Positions 42,628-52,043 of a DNA stretch of 64,000 nucleotides are shown here, piece after piece (positions within the stretch are counted from its first letter, which is position 1; each line of letters opens with the position of its first letter). The DNA comes from an uncultured Albidovulum sp. Its GTDB lineage: Bacteria > Pseudomonadota > Alphaproteobacteria > Rhodobacterales > Rhodobacteraceae. The position numbers were made by a program, and so were the translations under genes. Location of the stretch: assembly GCA_913064775.1 (NCBI GenBank), contig CAJYAD010000007.1, positions 62,001-126,000 on the forward strand, read 5' to 3'. The notes under the pieces are model-generated. The model was not told where the DNA came from. It did not search any database and saw nothing but the letters and a program-made list of their open reading frames with translations.

Positions 42628-44112
42628 TTACGGCAGCAGCGAAAGATACGCTTGCTGCAGCCGGCTGCTCGATTTAAGCGCGGCCACGCCCGCCTGGGCC
42701 TGGATCTGGCTTTGGGTCAGCTGTTGGCTGACTTGCGGGATGTTGGCGTCCTGCACGCTCGACAGACCGCTTTGCAGGTTGGCCCCCGTGGTGGTGAGGT
42801 TGTTCAGCGTGGCCTGCATCCGCTGCTGCGTCGCGCCCAGCTGACCGCCAAGGTTGTTCAGGCCCTGGATCGCGTATTTGACGATGTTGATCGCCTGGTT
42901 GGCACCGCCGACCGTCGAGACGTTGACCGACGACAGCGATTGCAGGTTCGACTGCGAGGTGAGGCCGATGTCCTTGGCGTTGCCGACGCTGAAGCCGGCA
43001 TCGGACTGGAACGAGACCTTGCCCTGTGCGACCAGCGTTGCGCCGCCGGAGGCCGCGGTGAAGGCCGAGCCGGTGGTGGTGCCACCGAAGGTCTTCGCAC
43101 CCGGGGTGTTAACCGCCTTGAACGTGCCCTGCGACACCCCGGTGATCGAGATGTTCTTGCCCTCGCTCTGGGTCAGGACGATGTTGCCCGAGGCGTTCTG
43201 GGTCGCGGTGATGCCGCTTTTCGCGGTGTCGTTGTTGATCGCCGACACCAGACCCGAGGCGCCGGTCGCCGAGATCTTCGAGGTGTTGGTGGCGCCAGCC
43301 GCGGAACCGTTGCCGAGCGTGAAGTTGTAGCTGCCGCCCGCCCCGCCAGTCGCCTGAAGCACAAGCTGCGTCGAGGCCTGAGCCTGCACGTTGGTCTGGT
43401 TGGTCGCGGTGTTGACCGAAGCGGCGATCGAGGCTGCCGATTCATTGGCCGTGACGGCGACGCTGGCGGACCCGTTCGAACCGTTGATGGCCAGCGTGCC
43501 CGCGGTGAACGCGTTGCCGGTGGCGGTGGCCGCGGCAGAGCCGGTCGCGGTGTAGAGCGCGGTGGAGCCGCCAGCAGCCGCCAGCGTGTTCATCCCGATC
43601 GCATTGGCCGAGGTGTTGCCGATCGACAGACTCAGCGTCTGGCCTTCGCTGGCGCCAACCTGGAACTGCACGCCGGTGAAGGAGCCGTTCAGCAGGCTGA
43701 TGTTGTTGAACTGGGTCTGGTTCGCGATCGTCGTGACCTGGCCGGTGAGCTGCGACACCACGCCTTGCAGCGACTGGGCCTCTTGCGGGGTCTGGGTGCC
43801 GTTCGCGGCCTGCACCGCGATCGAGTTCAGCTTCTGCGCCACGTTCAGCTGCTGCTGGACCGCACCCTGCGCGGTTTGCAGCAGCGAGATGCCTTCGTTG
43901 GCGTTGTTGCTGGCCTGGTTCACGCCGTTGATCTGGCTGGTGAAGCCTTGGGCGGTGATGAAGCCCGCGGGGTTGTCGGACGGGCTGTTGATCTTCAGCC
44001 CGCTTGAAAGTTGCTGTTCGTAGCTGTTGTTTGCCTGCTGCGCGGCAGAGATGCCGTTCAGCGCGGCAAGCGCACCGCTGTTGGATAGGATGGAGCCAAT
44101 GGCGCCGGACAT
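42628..44112 (-). CDS. fliC: Flagellin FliC
   Basis: The 494-residue protein has the conserved flagellin ends: N-terminal GAIGSILSNSGALAALNGISAAQQANNSYEQQLSSGLKINSPSDNPAGFITAQGFTSQ and C-terminal GATQQRMQATLNNLTTTGANLQSGLSSVQDANIPQVSQQLTQSQIQAQAG. The central domain is Ala/Thr/Asn/Ser-rich and rich in possible glycosylation sites. It has a strong AGGAGGT ribosome site. Confidence 0.95.
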   Translation of the reverse strand: MSGAIGSILSNSGALAALNGISAAQQANNSYEQQLSSGLKINSPSDNPAGFITAQGFTSQINGVNQASNNANEGISLLQTAQGAVQQQLNVAQKLNSIAVQAANGTQTPQEAQSLQGVVSQLTGQVTTIANQTQFNNISLLNGSFTGVQFQVGASEGQTLSLSIGNTSANAIGMNTLAAAGGSTALYTATGSAAATATGNAFTAGTLAINGSNGSASVAVTANESAASIAASVNTATNQTNVQAQASTQLVLQATGGAGGSYNFTLGNGSAAGATNTSKISATGASGLVSAINNDTAKSGITATQNASGNIVLTQSEGKNISITGVSQGTFKAVNTPGAKTFGGTTTGSAFTAASGGATLVAQGKVSFQSDAGFSVGNAKDIGLTSQSNLQSLSSVNVSTVGGANQAINIVKYAIQGLNNLGGQLGATQQRMQATLNNLTTTGANLQSGLSSVQDANIPQVSQQLTQSQIQAQAGVAALKSSSRLQQAYLSLLP

Positions 44113-44148
44113 GATGTACCTCCTGCCAGGGTTGATAGTCGACGACGG

Positions 44149-44176
44149 CAGTCGGCTGCCGGTCGCTATGAGTTAA
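44149..44176 (-). promoter_or_regulatory. Candidate sigma-28 promoter of fliC
   Basis: On the minus strand, TTAA and, 16 bases on, GCCGACTG resemble the sigma-28 consensus TAAA-N15-GCCGATAA. It lies about 37-64 bases upstream of the fliC start. It fits the presence of fliA and flgM in the island. Confidence 0.45.
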
Positions 44177-44314
44177 TTCGAACCTGAGCGGCGATAATTT
44201 CAGTTGGGGAGATGACGATCGCGTGATCGATGTGCGGCGGCGGCGTCGCTTGCGCCCCGCGCGCCGATCTGCGACCCATTCGTCATCCCGCAGCACTCTG
44301 CCCGGAGGCCCCGC

Positions 44315-45556
44315 ATGAGCGCAGAAGCCGATATCGTCATCATCGGGGCCGGCGCCGCCGGCATCGGCGCGGCACGGGGGCTGGCGGGCACCGGCTTGTC
44401 GGTGACCCTGCTTGAGGCGCTACCGCGTATCGGCGGCCGGGCCTGGACGCAGCGGGCCACGGGAATGCCCTTGGACATGGGCTGCGAATGGCTGCATTCA
44501 GCCGACCGCAACCCCTGGACGGGCATCGCCGAAGAGCTGGGCTTTGAGGTGCGTCGCGCGCCCACCGTCTGGAACAGCCAATACCGCGACCTTGGCTTTG
44601 CCCGGGCCGACCGCGCGGCGGCGCAGGCGGCCTTTGATCGCTGGACCGCCCGCATCCATCAGGCCCCGCCCCCGGGCGATTGCGCTGCCGATCTGCTGGC
44701 GCCCGAGGATGCGCGCTGGACGCCCTATATTCAGGCGCTGTCCGGCTTCATCAGCGGCGCGTTCCTGGAACAGATCTCGGTGCGCGATTACGCCGCCTAT
44801 GACGCGGCGGCGACGGATCTGAATTGGCGGCTGCCGGCGGGCTACGGCACGCTGATCGCGGCGCATCTGCCGAAGGGGGCCGCGTTGCGCCTTGGCGTGA
44901 CGGTGCAGTCGGTCTCGCTGGCGGCGGGGGGTGTGACGCTGACCACGCCCGAGGGCACGCTGCGGCCCCGTGCGGTGATCGTGACGGTGTCGACCAACGT
45001 GCTGGCGGGCGATGCGATCCGCTGGCCTCAGGGCCTTGATCCGTGGCGCGCTGCGGCGGTGGACCTGCCGCTGGGACGGGACGAGAAGCTGTTTCTCGAG
45101 ATCCTGGATGATGCGCCCTTCGCCCCCGACAGCCATCTTCTGGGCGATCCTCTTGATGCCACCACGGCCACCTTCAACATCCGCAATTTCGGCTGGCCGG
45201 TGATCGAATGCTTCCTGGGCGCCGACGGTGCGCGGGCGCGGAGCGAGGCGGGGGAAGAGGCCGCCTTTGCCTGCGCGATCGACCAGCTTGCGGCGCTGAT
45301 GGGGACGGATGTGCGGCGCCATCTGCGGCCGCTGACCGCCTCGGACTGGTCCGGCACGCCCAGCATCGGCGGCGGCTACAGCCATGCCCTGCCCGGCCGG
45401 TCCGATTCCCGCGCCGCCCTGGCCCGGCCCTTCGAGGAGCGTCTGTTCTTTGCCGGGGAGGCGACACATCGCACCGATTTCTCGACCGCGCATGGCGCCT
45501 ATCTTAGCGGGTTGCGTGCGGCGGGCGAGGCGATCGCGGCGCTGGGCGCGGCCTAG
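44315..45556 (+). CDS. FAD-dependent amine oxidase
   Basis: The 413-residue protein starts with an FAD dinucleotide motif (IVIIGAGAAGIGAARGLAGTGLSVTLLEALPRIGGRAWTQ) and ends with FFAGEATHRTDFSTAHGAYLSGLRAAGEA, as in flavin monoamine/polyamine oxidases. The substrate is unknown. Its TAG stop shares a CTAG with the convergent nitrile hydratase accessory gene. Confidence 0.9.
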   Translation: MSAEADIVIIGAGAAGIGAARGLAGTGLSVTLLEALPRIGGRAWTQRATGMPLDMGCEWLHSADRNPWTGIAEELGFEVRRAPTVWNSQYRDLGFARADRAAAQAAFDRWTARIHQAPPPGDCAADLLAPEDARWTPYIQALSGFISGAFLEQISVRDYAAYDAAATDLNWRLPAGYGTLIAAHLPKGAALRLGVTVQSVSLAAGGVTLTTPEGTLRPRAVIVTVSTNVLAGDAIRWPQGLDPWRAAAVDLPLGRDEKLFLEILDDAPFAPDSHLLGDPLDATTATFNIRNFGWPVIECFLGADGARARSEAGEEAAFACAIDQLAALMGTDVRRHLRPLTASDWSGTPSIGGGYSHALPGRSDSRAALARPFEERLFFAGEATHRTDFSTAHGAYLSGLRAAGEAIAALGAA

Positions 45557-45858
45557 TCGGCGGCGGACAACAGGATCGGCGTGCCATGCGGTGTGGCCCG
45601 CGCGGCGGCCTGCCAACGCTGGGTCAGCGCGGCCACTTCGCCGGCGCCGGCGATGCCGCGCCGGTCCAGCAGGGCAACCAGCGCCTCGGACCAGATCCGC
45701 CAATAGGCGTCGGGTTCGGCCTGCTGGACGCGGGGGCCGAATTCGGCCGCCCATTCGGGCCAGGTGAATTGCCCGGCCTCGTTCAGCGCGACGGTCATGG
45801 CGAAGACCTGCGCCTGCCAGGGTTCTGCGAAGGGGGCGTCAGGCCGGGGAGCGGTCAA
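45553..45858 (-). CDS. Nitrile hydratase accessory protein
   Basis: The 101-residue protein has EPWQAQVFAMTVALNEAGQFTWPEWAAEFG and YWRIWSEALVALL, typical of the small nitrile hydratase activator/accessory family, which resembles the N-terminal region of the beta subunit. It follows the beta gene with a 20-base overlap. Role: cobalt insertion or assembly. Confidence 0.88.
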   Translation of the reverse strand: MTAPRPDAPFAEPWQAQVFAMTVALNEAGQFTWPEWAAEFGPRVQQAEPDAYWRIWSEALVALLDRRGIAGAGEVAALTQRWQAAARATPHGTPILLSAAD

Positions 45859-46501
45859 GATAGGGCTCCCATGCTTCGATGCTGACGGTCAGGGTCGGGT
45901 CGGCATCGGCGCCGTAAAGCTCTCCCGCGTCGAATTGTACGGTGTAGAGGGGCTTGGGGTCTTCCTCGGGCGAATGGGCGTGATGGTCGGGGAACACATG
46001 GGCGCCGTGCACGGCGGTCACCACGCCCACACGTCCGCGGGCATAGCCGGGCAGGCGGGTGTGGCCCGCGGGCTGGTGGTTGCGGGTGCGCACCCGGTCG
46101 CCGACGGCGAAGGCGGGCGCCGGGCCGGGCCGGTCGGCAGGGCCGCCGCGTGCCAGAACGCCCGGCGCATCCGCCGCCGTCAGGCACCGATCCGGGCGCA
46201 GGCCGGGGCGCAGGGCGTGACCGGCGGCCAGCTCATCCGCGCCGATCTCGCCCGCGCGTTCCAGAAGGTTGGTCAGCGCCCGCAGCCAGATCTCGTAATA
46301 GCTGGCGTTGTAATAGATGGCGGGCGGCAGGCTTTCGCGCGCATGGCGCGAGCTGTCGATGTTCCAATGCGCCAGCGGCCCGCAGGCCAGCGTCAGCCCC
46401 AGCACACGCTTTTCCCAAGCGGCGTGGAAGCGGTCGGTTTCGGGTTCGGGCACCACCGCACCAAAGCCGTGGCGGCCGCCCAGATCCTGCGGCCCGTTCA
46501 T
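45839..46501 (-). CDS. nthB: Nitrile hydratase beta subunit
   Basis: The start [21 protein letters not shown] at 46501 is the conserved beta N-terminus; the longer track ORF is wrong. The 220 residues include [24 protein letters not shown] and a C-terminal SH3-like barrel ([29 protein letters not shown]). The beta subunit shapes the active-site channel. It overlaps the alpha gene by 4 bases. Confidence 0.95.
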   Translation of the reverse strand: MNGPQDLGGRHGFGAVVPEPETDRFHAAWEKRVLGLTLACGPLAHWNIDSSRHARESLPPAIYYNASYYEIWLRALTNLLERAGEIGADELAAGHALRPGLRPDRCLTAADAPGVLARGGPADRPGPAPAFAVGDRVRTRNHQPAGHTRLPGYARGRVGVVTAVHGAHVFPDHHAHSPEEDPKPLYTVQFDAGELYGADADPTLTVSIEAWEPYLDRSPA

Positions 46502-47145
46502 GCCGCCACCCCGGGGCGCGCGGGCTGGCCGCAGCCGATCATGCTGTCGCGGGTGACCAGCGCGGCCAGGGCCTCGGCATCCATCCCATCGCTGCCGGCG
46601 GGGCGTTCGGGGATCACCAGATAGCGGACCTCGGCAGTGGAATCCCAGACGTGGATCCTGGTGCCCTCGGGCAGGGTCACGCCGAATTCGGCCAGCACCG
46701 CGCGGGGTTCGCGCACCGCGCGCGAGCGGTAGGCAGGCGCCTTGTACCAGGTCGGCGGCAGGCCCAGCACCGGCCAGGGGTAGCAAGAGCACAGCGTGCA
46801 GACGACCATGTTGTGCTGATCCGGCGTGTTGAAGACCGCCACCATATGTTCGCCCTGACGCCCGGTGAACCCCATCGAGGAAATCGCCGCTGTCGCGTCG
46901 CGGCGCAGCCAGTCGGCGAAGTCGGGATCGGTCCAGGCGCGGGCCACCACCGACGCGCCGTTGCGCGGCCCGACCTGATGCTCATAGGTCTCGATGATCG
47001 CATCCACCGCGGCCGGATCGACCAGACCCTTTTCCACCAGGATGGTTTCCAGCGCGCGGGCCCGCGCGGTCATCTCGTCCATCTCGTTGTCGTGGTCATG
47101 CCCGTGGTCGTGCCCGTGAGCATGGTCGTGCGGGTGATCGTGCAT
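46498..47145 (-). CDS. nthA: Nitrile hydratase alpha subunit (cobalt type)
   Basis: The 215-residue protein has the metal-binding loop [21 protein letters not shown]; a Thr in CTLCSC indicates the non-corrinoid cobalt type (iron type has Ser). The first 20 residues are strikingly His/Asp-rich ([20 protein letters not shown]). Hydrates nitriles to amides in the cytoplasm. First gene of the alpha-beta-accessory operon. Confidence 0.96.
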   Translation of the reverse strand: MHDHPHDHAHGHDHGHDHDNEMDEMTARARALETILVEKGLVDPAAVDAIIETYEHQVGPRNGASVVARAWTDPDFADWLRRDATAAISSMGFTGRQGEHMVAVFNTPDQHNMVVCTLCSCYPWPVLGLPPTWYKAPAYRSRAVREPRAVLAEFGVTLPEGTRIHVWDSTAEVRYLVIPERPAGSDGMDAEALAALVTRDSMIGCGQPARPGVAA

Positions 47146-47219
47146 CTGCCCTGCCTTTGCTGGGTCGGTCCCGCATCACTATGGCAAAGGCCCGCGGCTT
47201 CGGCAATCGGGCGCGCGCG

Positions 47220-48191
47220 CTACAGCCAGCCGCGGCGCTTGAAATAAAGGTAGGGCAGGATCGCCGAGAGGATCATCAACCCGACTGCCCAGGGGTAGCC
47301 CAGATCCCAATGCAATTCGGGCATGTATTTGAAGTTCATCCCGTAGATCGAGGCGATCAGGGTGGGCGGCAGAAACACCACCGCCGCGACCGAGAAGATC
47401 TTGATGATCGCGTTCTGCTCGATGTTGATCATGCCCAGCGTCGCGTCCAGCAGGAAGGTGATCTTCTGTGACAGGAAGCTGGAGTGATCCTCGAGCGAGC
47501 GGATGTCGCGCGACAGCGTCTTGATCCGTTCGCGCATGTCCTTGGCGGTCTTGCGCTGCAGGGTGGCTTGGCCAAGGAAGCCCACCAGACGCTCCAGCGT
47601 GACCAGACTGTCGCGGATGTTCGAGGTCAGATCCCCCTTGCGGCCGATATCCTCCAGCATCGCCTGGAAATCGCGGCTTCGGCTTGGCTTGTCGAGCCGG
47701 TAGCGAAACACCGCGCGCGAGATCCGGTCGATCTCGCGGCCGGCGCGTTCCAGGATGTCGGCGAGGCGGTCGACGATCGCCTCCAGCAGCGCCACCAGAA
47801 CGCTTTCGCCGCTGTCGCAGCCCATCGGCACCTTTTCGGCGCGCACCGGGAAGGTCTTGAAGGCGCGCGGTTCGTGATAGCGCAGGGTGATCAGCCGCGA
47901 CCCGGCCAGGATGAAGGTCACGGGCCGCATCTCGGGATCGTCACCATCGGCGTGCGAGGGCAGGATCGCGGTCATGAAAATCGCCCCGTCCTCCTTGTAG
48001 AGCCGCGAGGAAATCTCGATCTCCTCCATCTCTTCCTGGGTCGGGATGGCGATCCCCAGACGGTCGCCAAGGTCGCGCTGCTCGTCCGAGGAGGGGTTGA
48101 CCAGATCGACCCAGACCAGCTGTTCGGTCAGGGCAGAGGTTCCCTCTTCGACCCGCAGGCGTCCGGCTTCGTTGATGAAATTCCTCAGCAT
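47220..48191 (-). CDS. corA: CorA family magnesium/cobalt transporter
   Basis: The start MLRNFINEAGRLR at 48191 gives 323 residues. There is an acidic cytoplasmic N-terminal domain and two C-terminal helices with the YGMN signature (ASIYGMNFKYMPELHW), which defines CorA. It forms a pentameric Mg2+/Co2+ channel. It lies next to a cobalt-type nitrile hydratase on the same strand, which could suggest cobalt supply, but CorA is common and the link is speculative. Confidence 0.94.
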   Translation of the reverse strand: MLRNFINEAGRLRVEEGTSALTEQLVWVDLVNPSSDEQRDLGDRLGIAIPTQEEMEEIEISSRLYKEDGAIFMTAILPSHADGDDPEMRPVTFILAGSRLITLRYHEPRAFKTFPVRAEKVPMGCDSGESVLVALLEAIVDRLADILERAGREIDRISRAVFRYRLDKPSRSRDFQAMLEDIGRKGDLTSNIRDSLVTLERLVGFLGQATLQRKTAKDMRERIKTLSRDIRSLEDHSSFLSQKITFLLDATLGMINIEQNAIIKIFSVAAVVFLPPTLIASIYGMNFKYMPELHWDLGYPWAVGLMILSAILPYLYFKRRGWL

Positions 48192-48541
48192 CGCGTTCGT
48201 CGTCCTTCCAGTCGTCCCGGCCCCGGTTGCGCATGGCGCCCCCGGCCGGGCCCGCTTCGATCGCCCAGCAAGATGCCACCCCGAAGTCATCCGCAAGCCC
48301 CGCCCGGCGCATTGGCGTCGCGGTCACGACGGGGTGATGGCATCGAGAATACACTCGTGCAAGATATGGGTTTCGCCCTATGAGTTCGCCTTGGGACACC
48401 TCCTTCGGCAAGCACAGGGTTGATCGAGGGGGGAAATATTGGTTTTTTGCTGCGAAGGCTAGGACGCGCCCCTGCTGTCCGGCGACTCTCGCCGCTTCGT
48501 GACAAGGTCGGCAACGCGCGCGCAGGGGGCAGAGGGACATC
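48192..48541. other. Divergent intergenic region between corA and the glycosylation operon
   Basis: This 350-base gap has an AT-rich patch near 48435-48460 (GGGGGAAATATTGGTTTTTTG) that may hold promoter elements. No clear gene, terminator or riboswitch was seen. Confidence 0.4.
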
Positions 48542-50134
48542 ATGGCGGATATTTCGGCCTCGGGGGCCGCTTCCCCGGATCGCGGGGGCAAGGTTGCCGC
48601 ATTCTTCGCGACACCCCTGCGGGGATTGCTTTCGATTTCCGCGTTGCAGCTGGTGCTGTGGACGCTGGTGCCGGCGCTTCTGAACAAGACGCCGCCGACC
48701 GACACGCTGGAAGGCTACATGTGGGGGCGCCAATGGGTGCCGATGACCTACAAGCATCCCCAGATGCCCGCCTGGGCGCTGGAAATCACCCATGATCTGA
48801 CCGGCTCCTACACCTGGGGTCATTTCATGCTGTCGCAGATCTTCATCTGCGCGACCTTCGTGATGGTCTACCTGATGGCCCGCGACATGGTGGGCAAGCG
48901 TGGCGCGCTGGCCTCGGTGCTGTTGCTGCCGACGCTGGCGGTGTTCAGCTGGGGCACGCGGCAGTTCAACCATGATGTGGCGCAGATGCCGTTCTGGGTG
49001 GCGGTGTCGTGGCTTTTGTGGCGCGCCTCGCGTGACAACAAGATGGGCTGGTGGGTTGCGCTGGGGCTGGTGTCGGGGATCTCGCTTTACGCGAAATTCT
49101 CGATGGGGCTGATCATGCTGTTCGGCGCGCTGTGGCTGTGCATCGAGCCGCAGGCGCGCAAGCGCTGGGCAACAGCCGGCCCTTGGGTCGCGCTGGCGAT
49201 CATCGCGGTGTTCAGCGTGACGGTGATCTACAATATCGTGCAGCTGCATTTCCTGCCGGTGACCTATGCCGACGGCCGCGACGGCTGGGTGCTGAACCAC
49301 CGAGGGCGGTTCTACTACATCGGCGTGCAGGTGATGCTGCTGCTGATCCTCCCGATCGCGCTCTATGCCAGCGGCATGCTGCGCCGCGCCAAGGATGAGC
49401 CCGCGGGCTTTGATCCGCGTCTGCTGGGCGATCGGCGGGCGCGCGTCTATCTGTTGTGGATGGGGGCTGGCCCGCCGCTGCTGCTGGCGCTGGCGTCGCC
49501 CTTCACCGGGGTGGGTGAGGCCTGGAGCAAGCCGATGTACAGTCTGCTGGGGCTGATCGCGGTGGCCTATCTGGGCAATCGCCTGACCGACCGGGTGCTG
49601 CGCCGGGTGGCGGGCTGGTCGGTGGGGGTGCTGCTGTTCGGCGTGGTGACCTATGCGATCTTCGTGCCGGTCAAATGCTATGTGACGGGCGATCTGAACA
49701 ACGCTTGCGTTCCGGGGCCGACGATCGGCGCGCGGCTGCAGCAGATCTGGCATGAACAGGAACACCAGCCACTGGGCATCGTTGCGGGGGACGGCAGCAT
49801 GATGATGACGGCGGGGGTTTTCGCCAGCGACCTGCCGTCGATGTTCACCGATTTCAACTTTGCCTATTCGCCCTGGATCACGCCGTCGCGCATCGCGCGG
49901 CAGGGGATGATGGTGATCTGGGCCAACGCCGGGCCACCGCCGCCGGGCGCCGCGCCCTGGGTCGCCGGACGTCAAATTGATCGGGCGAAATTCCCCTGGG
50001 CCAAGGGCCGCCCGCCGCTGACCGTCAGCTATGTGATCGTACCGCCCAAATCCAAGGGCAAAGCCGACACCGCGGCCGGGGAGAAGACAGCGACGGCGAC
50101 GGCAGTGGGGACGGCAGCCGGGGCGAAGAAATGA
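48542..50134 (+). CDS. Membrane glycosyltransferase, GT39/ArnT-like (PMT_2)
   Basis: The 530-residue protein has about 11 hydrophobic helices, and the N-terminal loop PPTDTLEGYMWGRQWVPMTYKHPQMPAWALEI matches the PMT_2/ArnT signature for transferring a sugar from a polyprenyl-phosphate donor. The periplasmic-facing enzyme would act on lipid A or a glycan acceptor. It overlaps the next gene by 4 bases. The C-terminus is Lys/Ala/Thr-rich. Confidence 0.86.
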   Translation: MADISASGAASPDRGGKVAAFFATPLRGLLSISALQLVLWTLVPALLNKTPPTDTLEGYMWGRQWVPMTYKHPQMPAWALEITHDLTGSYTWGHFMLSQIFICATFVMVYLMARDMVGKRGALASVLLLPTLAVFSWGTRQFNHDVAQMPFWVAVSWLLWRASRDNKMGWWVALGLVSGISLYAKFSMGLIMLFGALWLCIEPQARKRWATAGPWVALAIIAVFSVTVIYNIVQLHFLPVTYADGRDGWVLNHRGRFYYIGVQVMLLLILPIALYASGMLRRAKDEPAGFDPRLLGDRRARVYLLWMGAGPPLLLALASPFTGVGEAWSKPMYSLLGLIAVAYLGNRLTDRVLRRVAGWSVGVLLFGVVTYAIFVPVKCYVTGDLNNACVPGPTIGARLQQIWHEQEHQPLGIVAGDGSMMMTAGVFASDLPSMFTDFNFAYSPWITPSRIARQGMMVIWANAGPPPPGAAPWVAGRQIDRAKFPWAKGRPPLTVSYVIVPPKSKGKADTAAGEKTATATAVGTAAGAKK

Positions 50135-51165
50135 TCGGCACGCCTCGCAAACGGCTGAGCGTCGTCATCCCCGCCTTCAACGAAGAGCGCAACATCGCGG
50201 CGGTGGTCGAGCGCACCGGCGCGGTGCTGGACGATCTGGGGCTGGACTGGACAATCCTGTTCGTCGACGACGGCTCACACGATGCGACGCGCGACATGAT
50301 CCGCCTGCAGAACGCCCGCGACGACCGCATCCGCGCCGTCTTTCTGTCGCGCAACTTCGGCAAGGAGGTGGCGATCGCGGCGGGGCTGCGCAAGGCGGTG
50401 GGCGACGCGGTGGTGGTGATGGATGCGGACCTGCAGCACCCGCCCGAGACGATCCGCGACTTCATCGCCGCCTGGCGCGAGGGCGTCGAGGTCGTTTTCG
50501 GCCACCGCGCCGACGAAATGCATACCGGCCTGATGCGCCGGCTGGCGTCGCAGGCCTTCTACCCGATCTTCCGGCTGCTGTCGCAGCTGCCGCTAGAGGC
50601 CGGGACAGTCGATTTCGTGCTGCTCGACCGCAAGGCGGTGGATGCGCTGAACCTGTTTCAGGAACGTCGACGCTTTACCAAGGGGCTGTTTCGCTGGATC
50701 GGTTTTCACAGCCGCACGGTGAACTTCGTCTGCGCCGAACGCAGCCACGGCGCGTCCAGCTTCAACTTGCGCCGGCTGGTGTCCTTCGCGGCGGATGGGA
50801 TCATCGCCTTTTCCTCGTTCCCGCTGCGGGTCTGGTCGGGGGTCGGGGCGATCATCTCCTCGGGGTCGATCCTTTACGGGCTGTATTTCCTGATCCGCAC
50901 GCTGATCCATGGCAGCAGCGTGCCGGGCTTTCCGTCGCTGATCGTGTCGATCACCTTCCTGTCGGGGATCCAGCTGCTGTCGCTGGGGGTGATCGGGGAA
51001 TACCTGTCGCGGGTCTATGAGGAGGTGAAGGCGCGCCCGATCTTTCTGGTGCGCGAGGAACTGGGTCCCCTGTCCGGCGATGCCCTGGCCCCCGAGGCTG
51101 TGGCGGCCGGCACGCGGCAAGCGCAGGACGGCACCCCCGGCTCTGCAGAATCCCAGCTGGCATGA
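50131..51165 (+). CDS. Polyprenyl-phosphate glycosyltransferase (GtrB/ArnC type GT2)
   Basis: The 344-residue protein has the GT2 start SVVIPAFNEERNIAAVVERTG, DDGSHDATRDMI, a metal-site VVVMDADLQHPPETI, and two C-terminal hydrophobic helices, as in GtrB/ArnC/DPM1-like enzymes that put a sugar on undecaprenyl phosphate. It probably makes the donor used by the first gene. Overlaps the following gene by 4 bases. Confidence 0.9.
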   Translation: MIGTPRKRLSVVIPAFNEERNIAAVVERTGAVLDDLGLDWTILFVDDGSHDATRDMIRLQNARDDRIRAVFLSRNFGKEVAIAAGLRKAVGDAVVVMDADLQHPPETIRDFIAAWREGVEVVFGHRADEMHTGLMRRLASQAFYPIFRLLSQLPLEAGTVDFVLLDRKAVDALNLFQERRRFTKGLFRWIGFHSRTVNFVCAERSHGASSFNLRRLVSFAADGIIAFSSFPLRVWSGVGAIISSGSILYGLYFLIRTLIHGSSVPGFPSLIVSITFLSGIQLLSLGVIGEYLSRVYEEVKARPIFLVREELGPLSGDALAPEAVAAGTRQAQDGTPGSAESQLA

Positions 51166-52043
51166 CGGCCCCGGCGCCGCGCTTCCTGCTTTCGGCCGAC
51201 GATTACGCGCTGACGCCGGGCGTCTCGCAGGGGATCGCGGACCTGGCGCGGGCGGGGCGGCTTTCGGCGACCACGGCGCTTGTCACCCTGCCCGGCTGGG
51301 CTGGTGCCGGGGCCGAAGTGGCCGCGCTGCGGGGGCAGATCGCCGTGGGGCTGCATCTGAACCTGACCTTGGGCGCGCCGCTCGGCCCGATGCCGCGCCA
51401 CGCGCCGGGCGGGCGATTGCCGCCGGTGTCGACCTGGATCCGGCGCGGGCTGGGCGGCGGGATCGACCTGACCGAGGTGCAAGCCGAGATCGCCCGCCAG
51501 ATTGCGCGGTTCGAAGCGGTCGCCGGTGCCCCGCCCGATCTGATCGACGGGCATCACCATGTCCACGCCCTGCCCGGGGTGCGCCGGGCGCTGGCGGCGG
51601 CGCTGCGCGACCGGTTCGAAGGCGGGCCGGTGCCGCTGATCCGGGTGCCCTCGGACGGGGCCTGGCCGATCTTGCGCCGCCGCGCCGCCCCCGCGAAGGC
51701 GCTGCTGGTCGCGGCGCTTGCGGCACGCGCCCGGCCGCTGTTTCGGGGCCTCGGCGCGCCGGTGAACGCGGGCTTTTCGGGCTTTTCCGGCTTTCGCCGT
51801 GAGGTTCCCTTCGCGCAGGAGCTGGCGCGGTTTTGCCAGGCGCCGGGGCCGGTCCACATGGTGATGTGCCACCCGGGCCACGCCGATGCCGGGCTGCAGG
51901 CGCTGGACCCGGTCGCGGCCCGGCGCGAGGACGAGCTGGCCGCGCTGATGGCTTTCCCGGATCTGCCCGCGCGGATCCATCATCCGGCCGGGGCGCGCGG
52001 CCCCGACGGCAGGATCGGGTGGGCCTTCCTTGACGCGGCATGA
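51162..52043 (+). CDS. YdjC/ChbG-type carbohydrate deacetylase
   Basis: The 293-residue protein has LLSADDYALTPGVSQGI (ADD metal Asp), GLHLNLTLGAP and DGHHHVHALPGV, the metal-binding motifs of the YdjC/ChbG/HpnK family, which removes N-acetyl groups from sugars. In Francisella the homologue NaxD deacetylates undecaprenyl-phosphate-GalNAc for lipid A. The location between GT2 and GtrA suggests the same kind of role. Confidence 0.88.
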   Translation: MTAPAPRFLLSADDYALTPGVSQGIADLARAGRLSATTALVTLPGWAGAGAEVAALRGQIAVGLHLNLTLGAPLGPMPRHAPGGRLPPVSTWIRRGLGGGIDLTEVQAEIARQIARFEAVAGAPPDLIDGHHHVHALPGVRRALAAALRDRFEGGPVPLIRVPSDGAWPILRRRAAPAKALLVAALAARARPLFRGLGAPVNAGFSGFSGFRREVPFAQELARFCQAPGPVHMVMCHPGHADAGLQALDPVAARREDELAALMAFPDLPARIHHPAGARGPDGRIGWAFLDAA

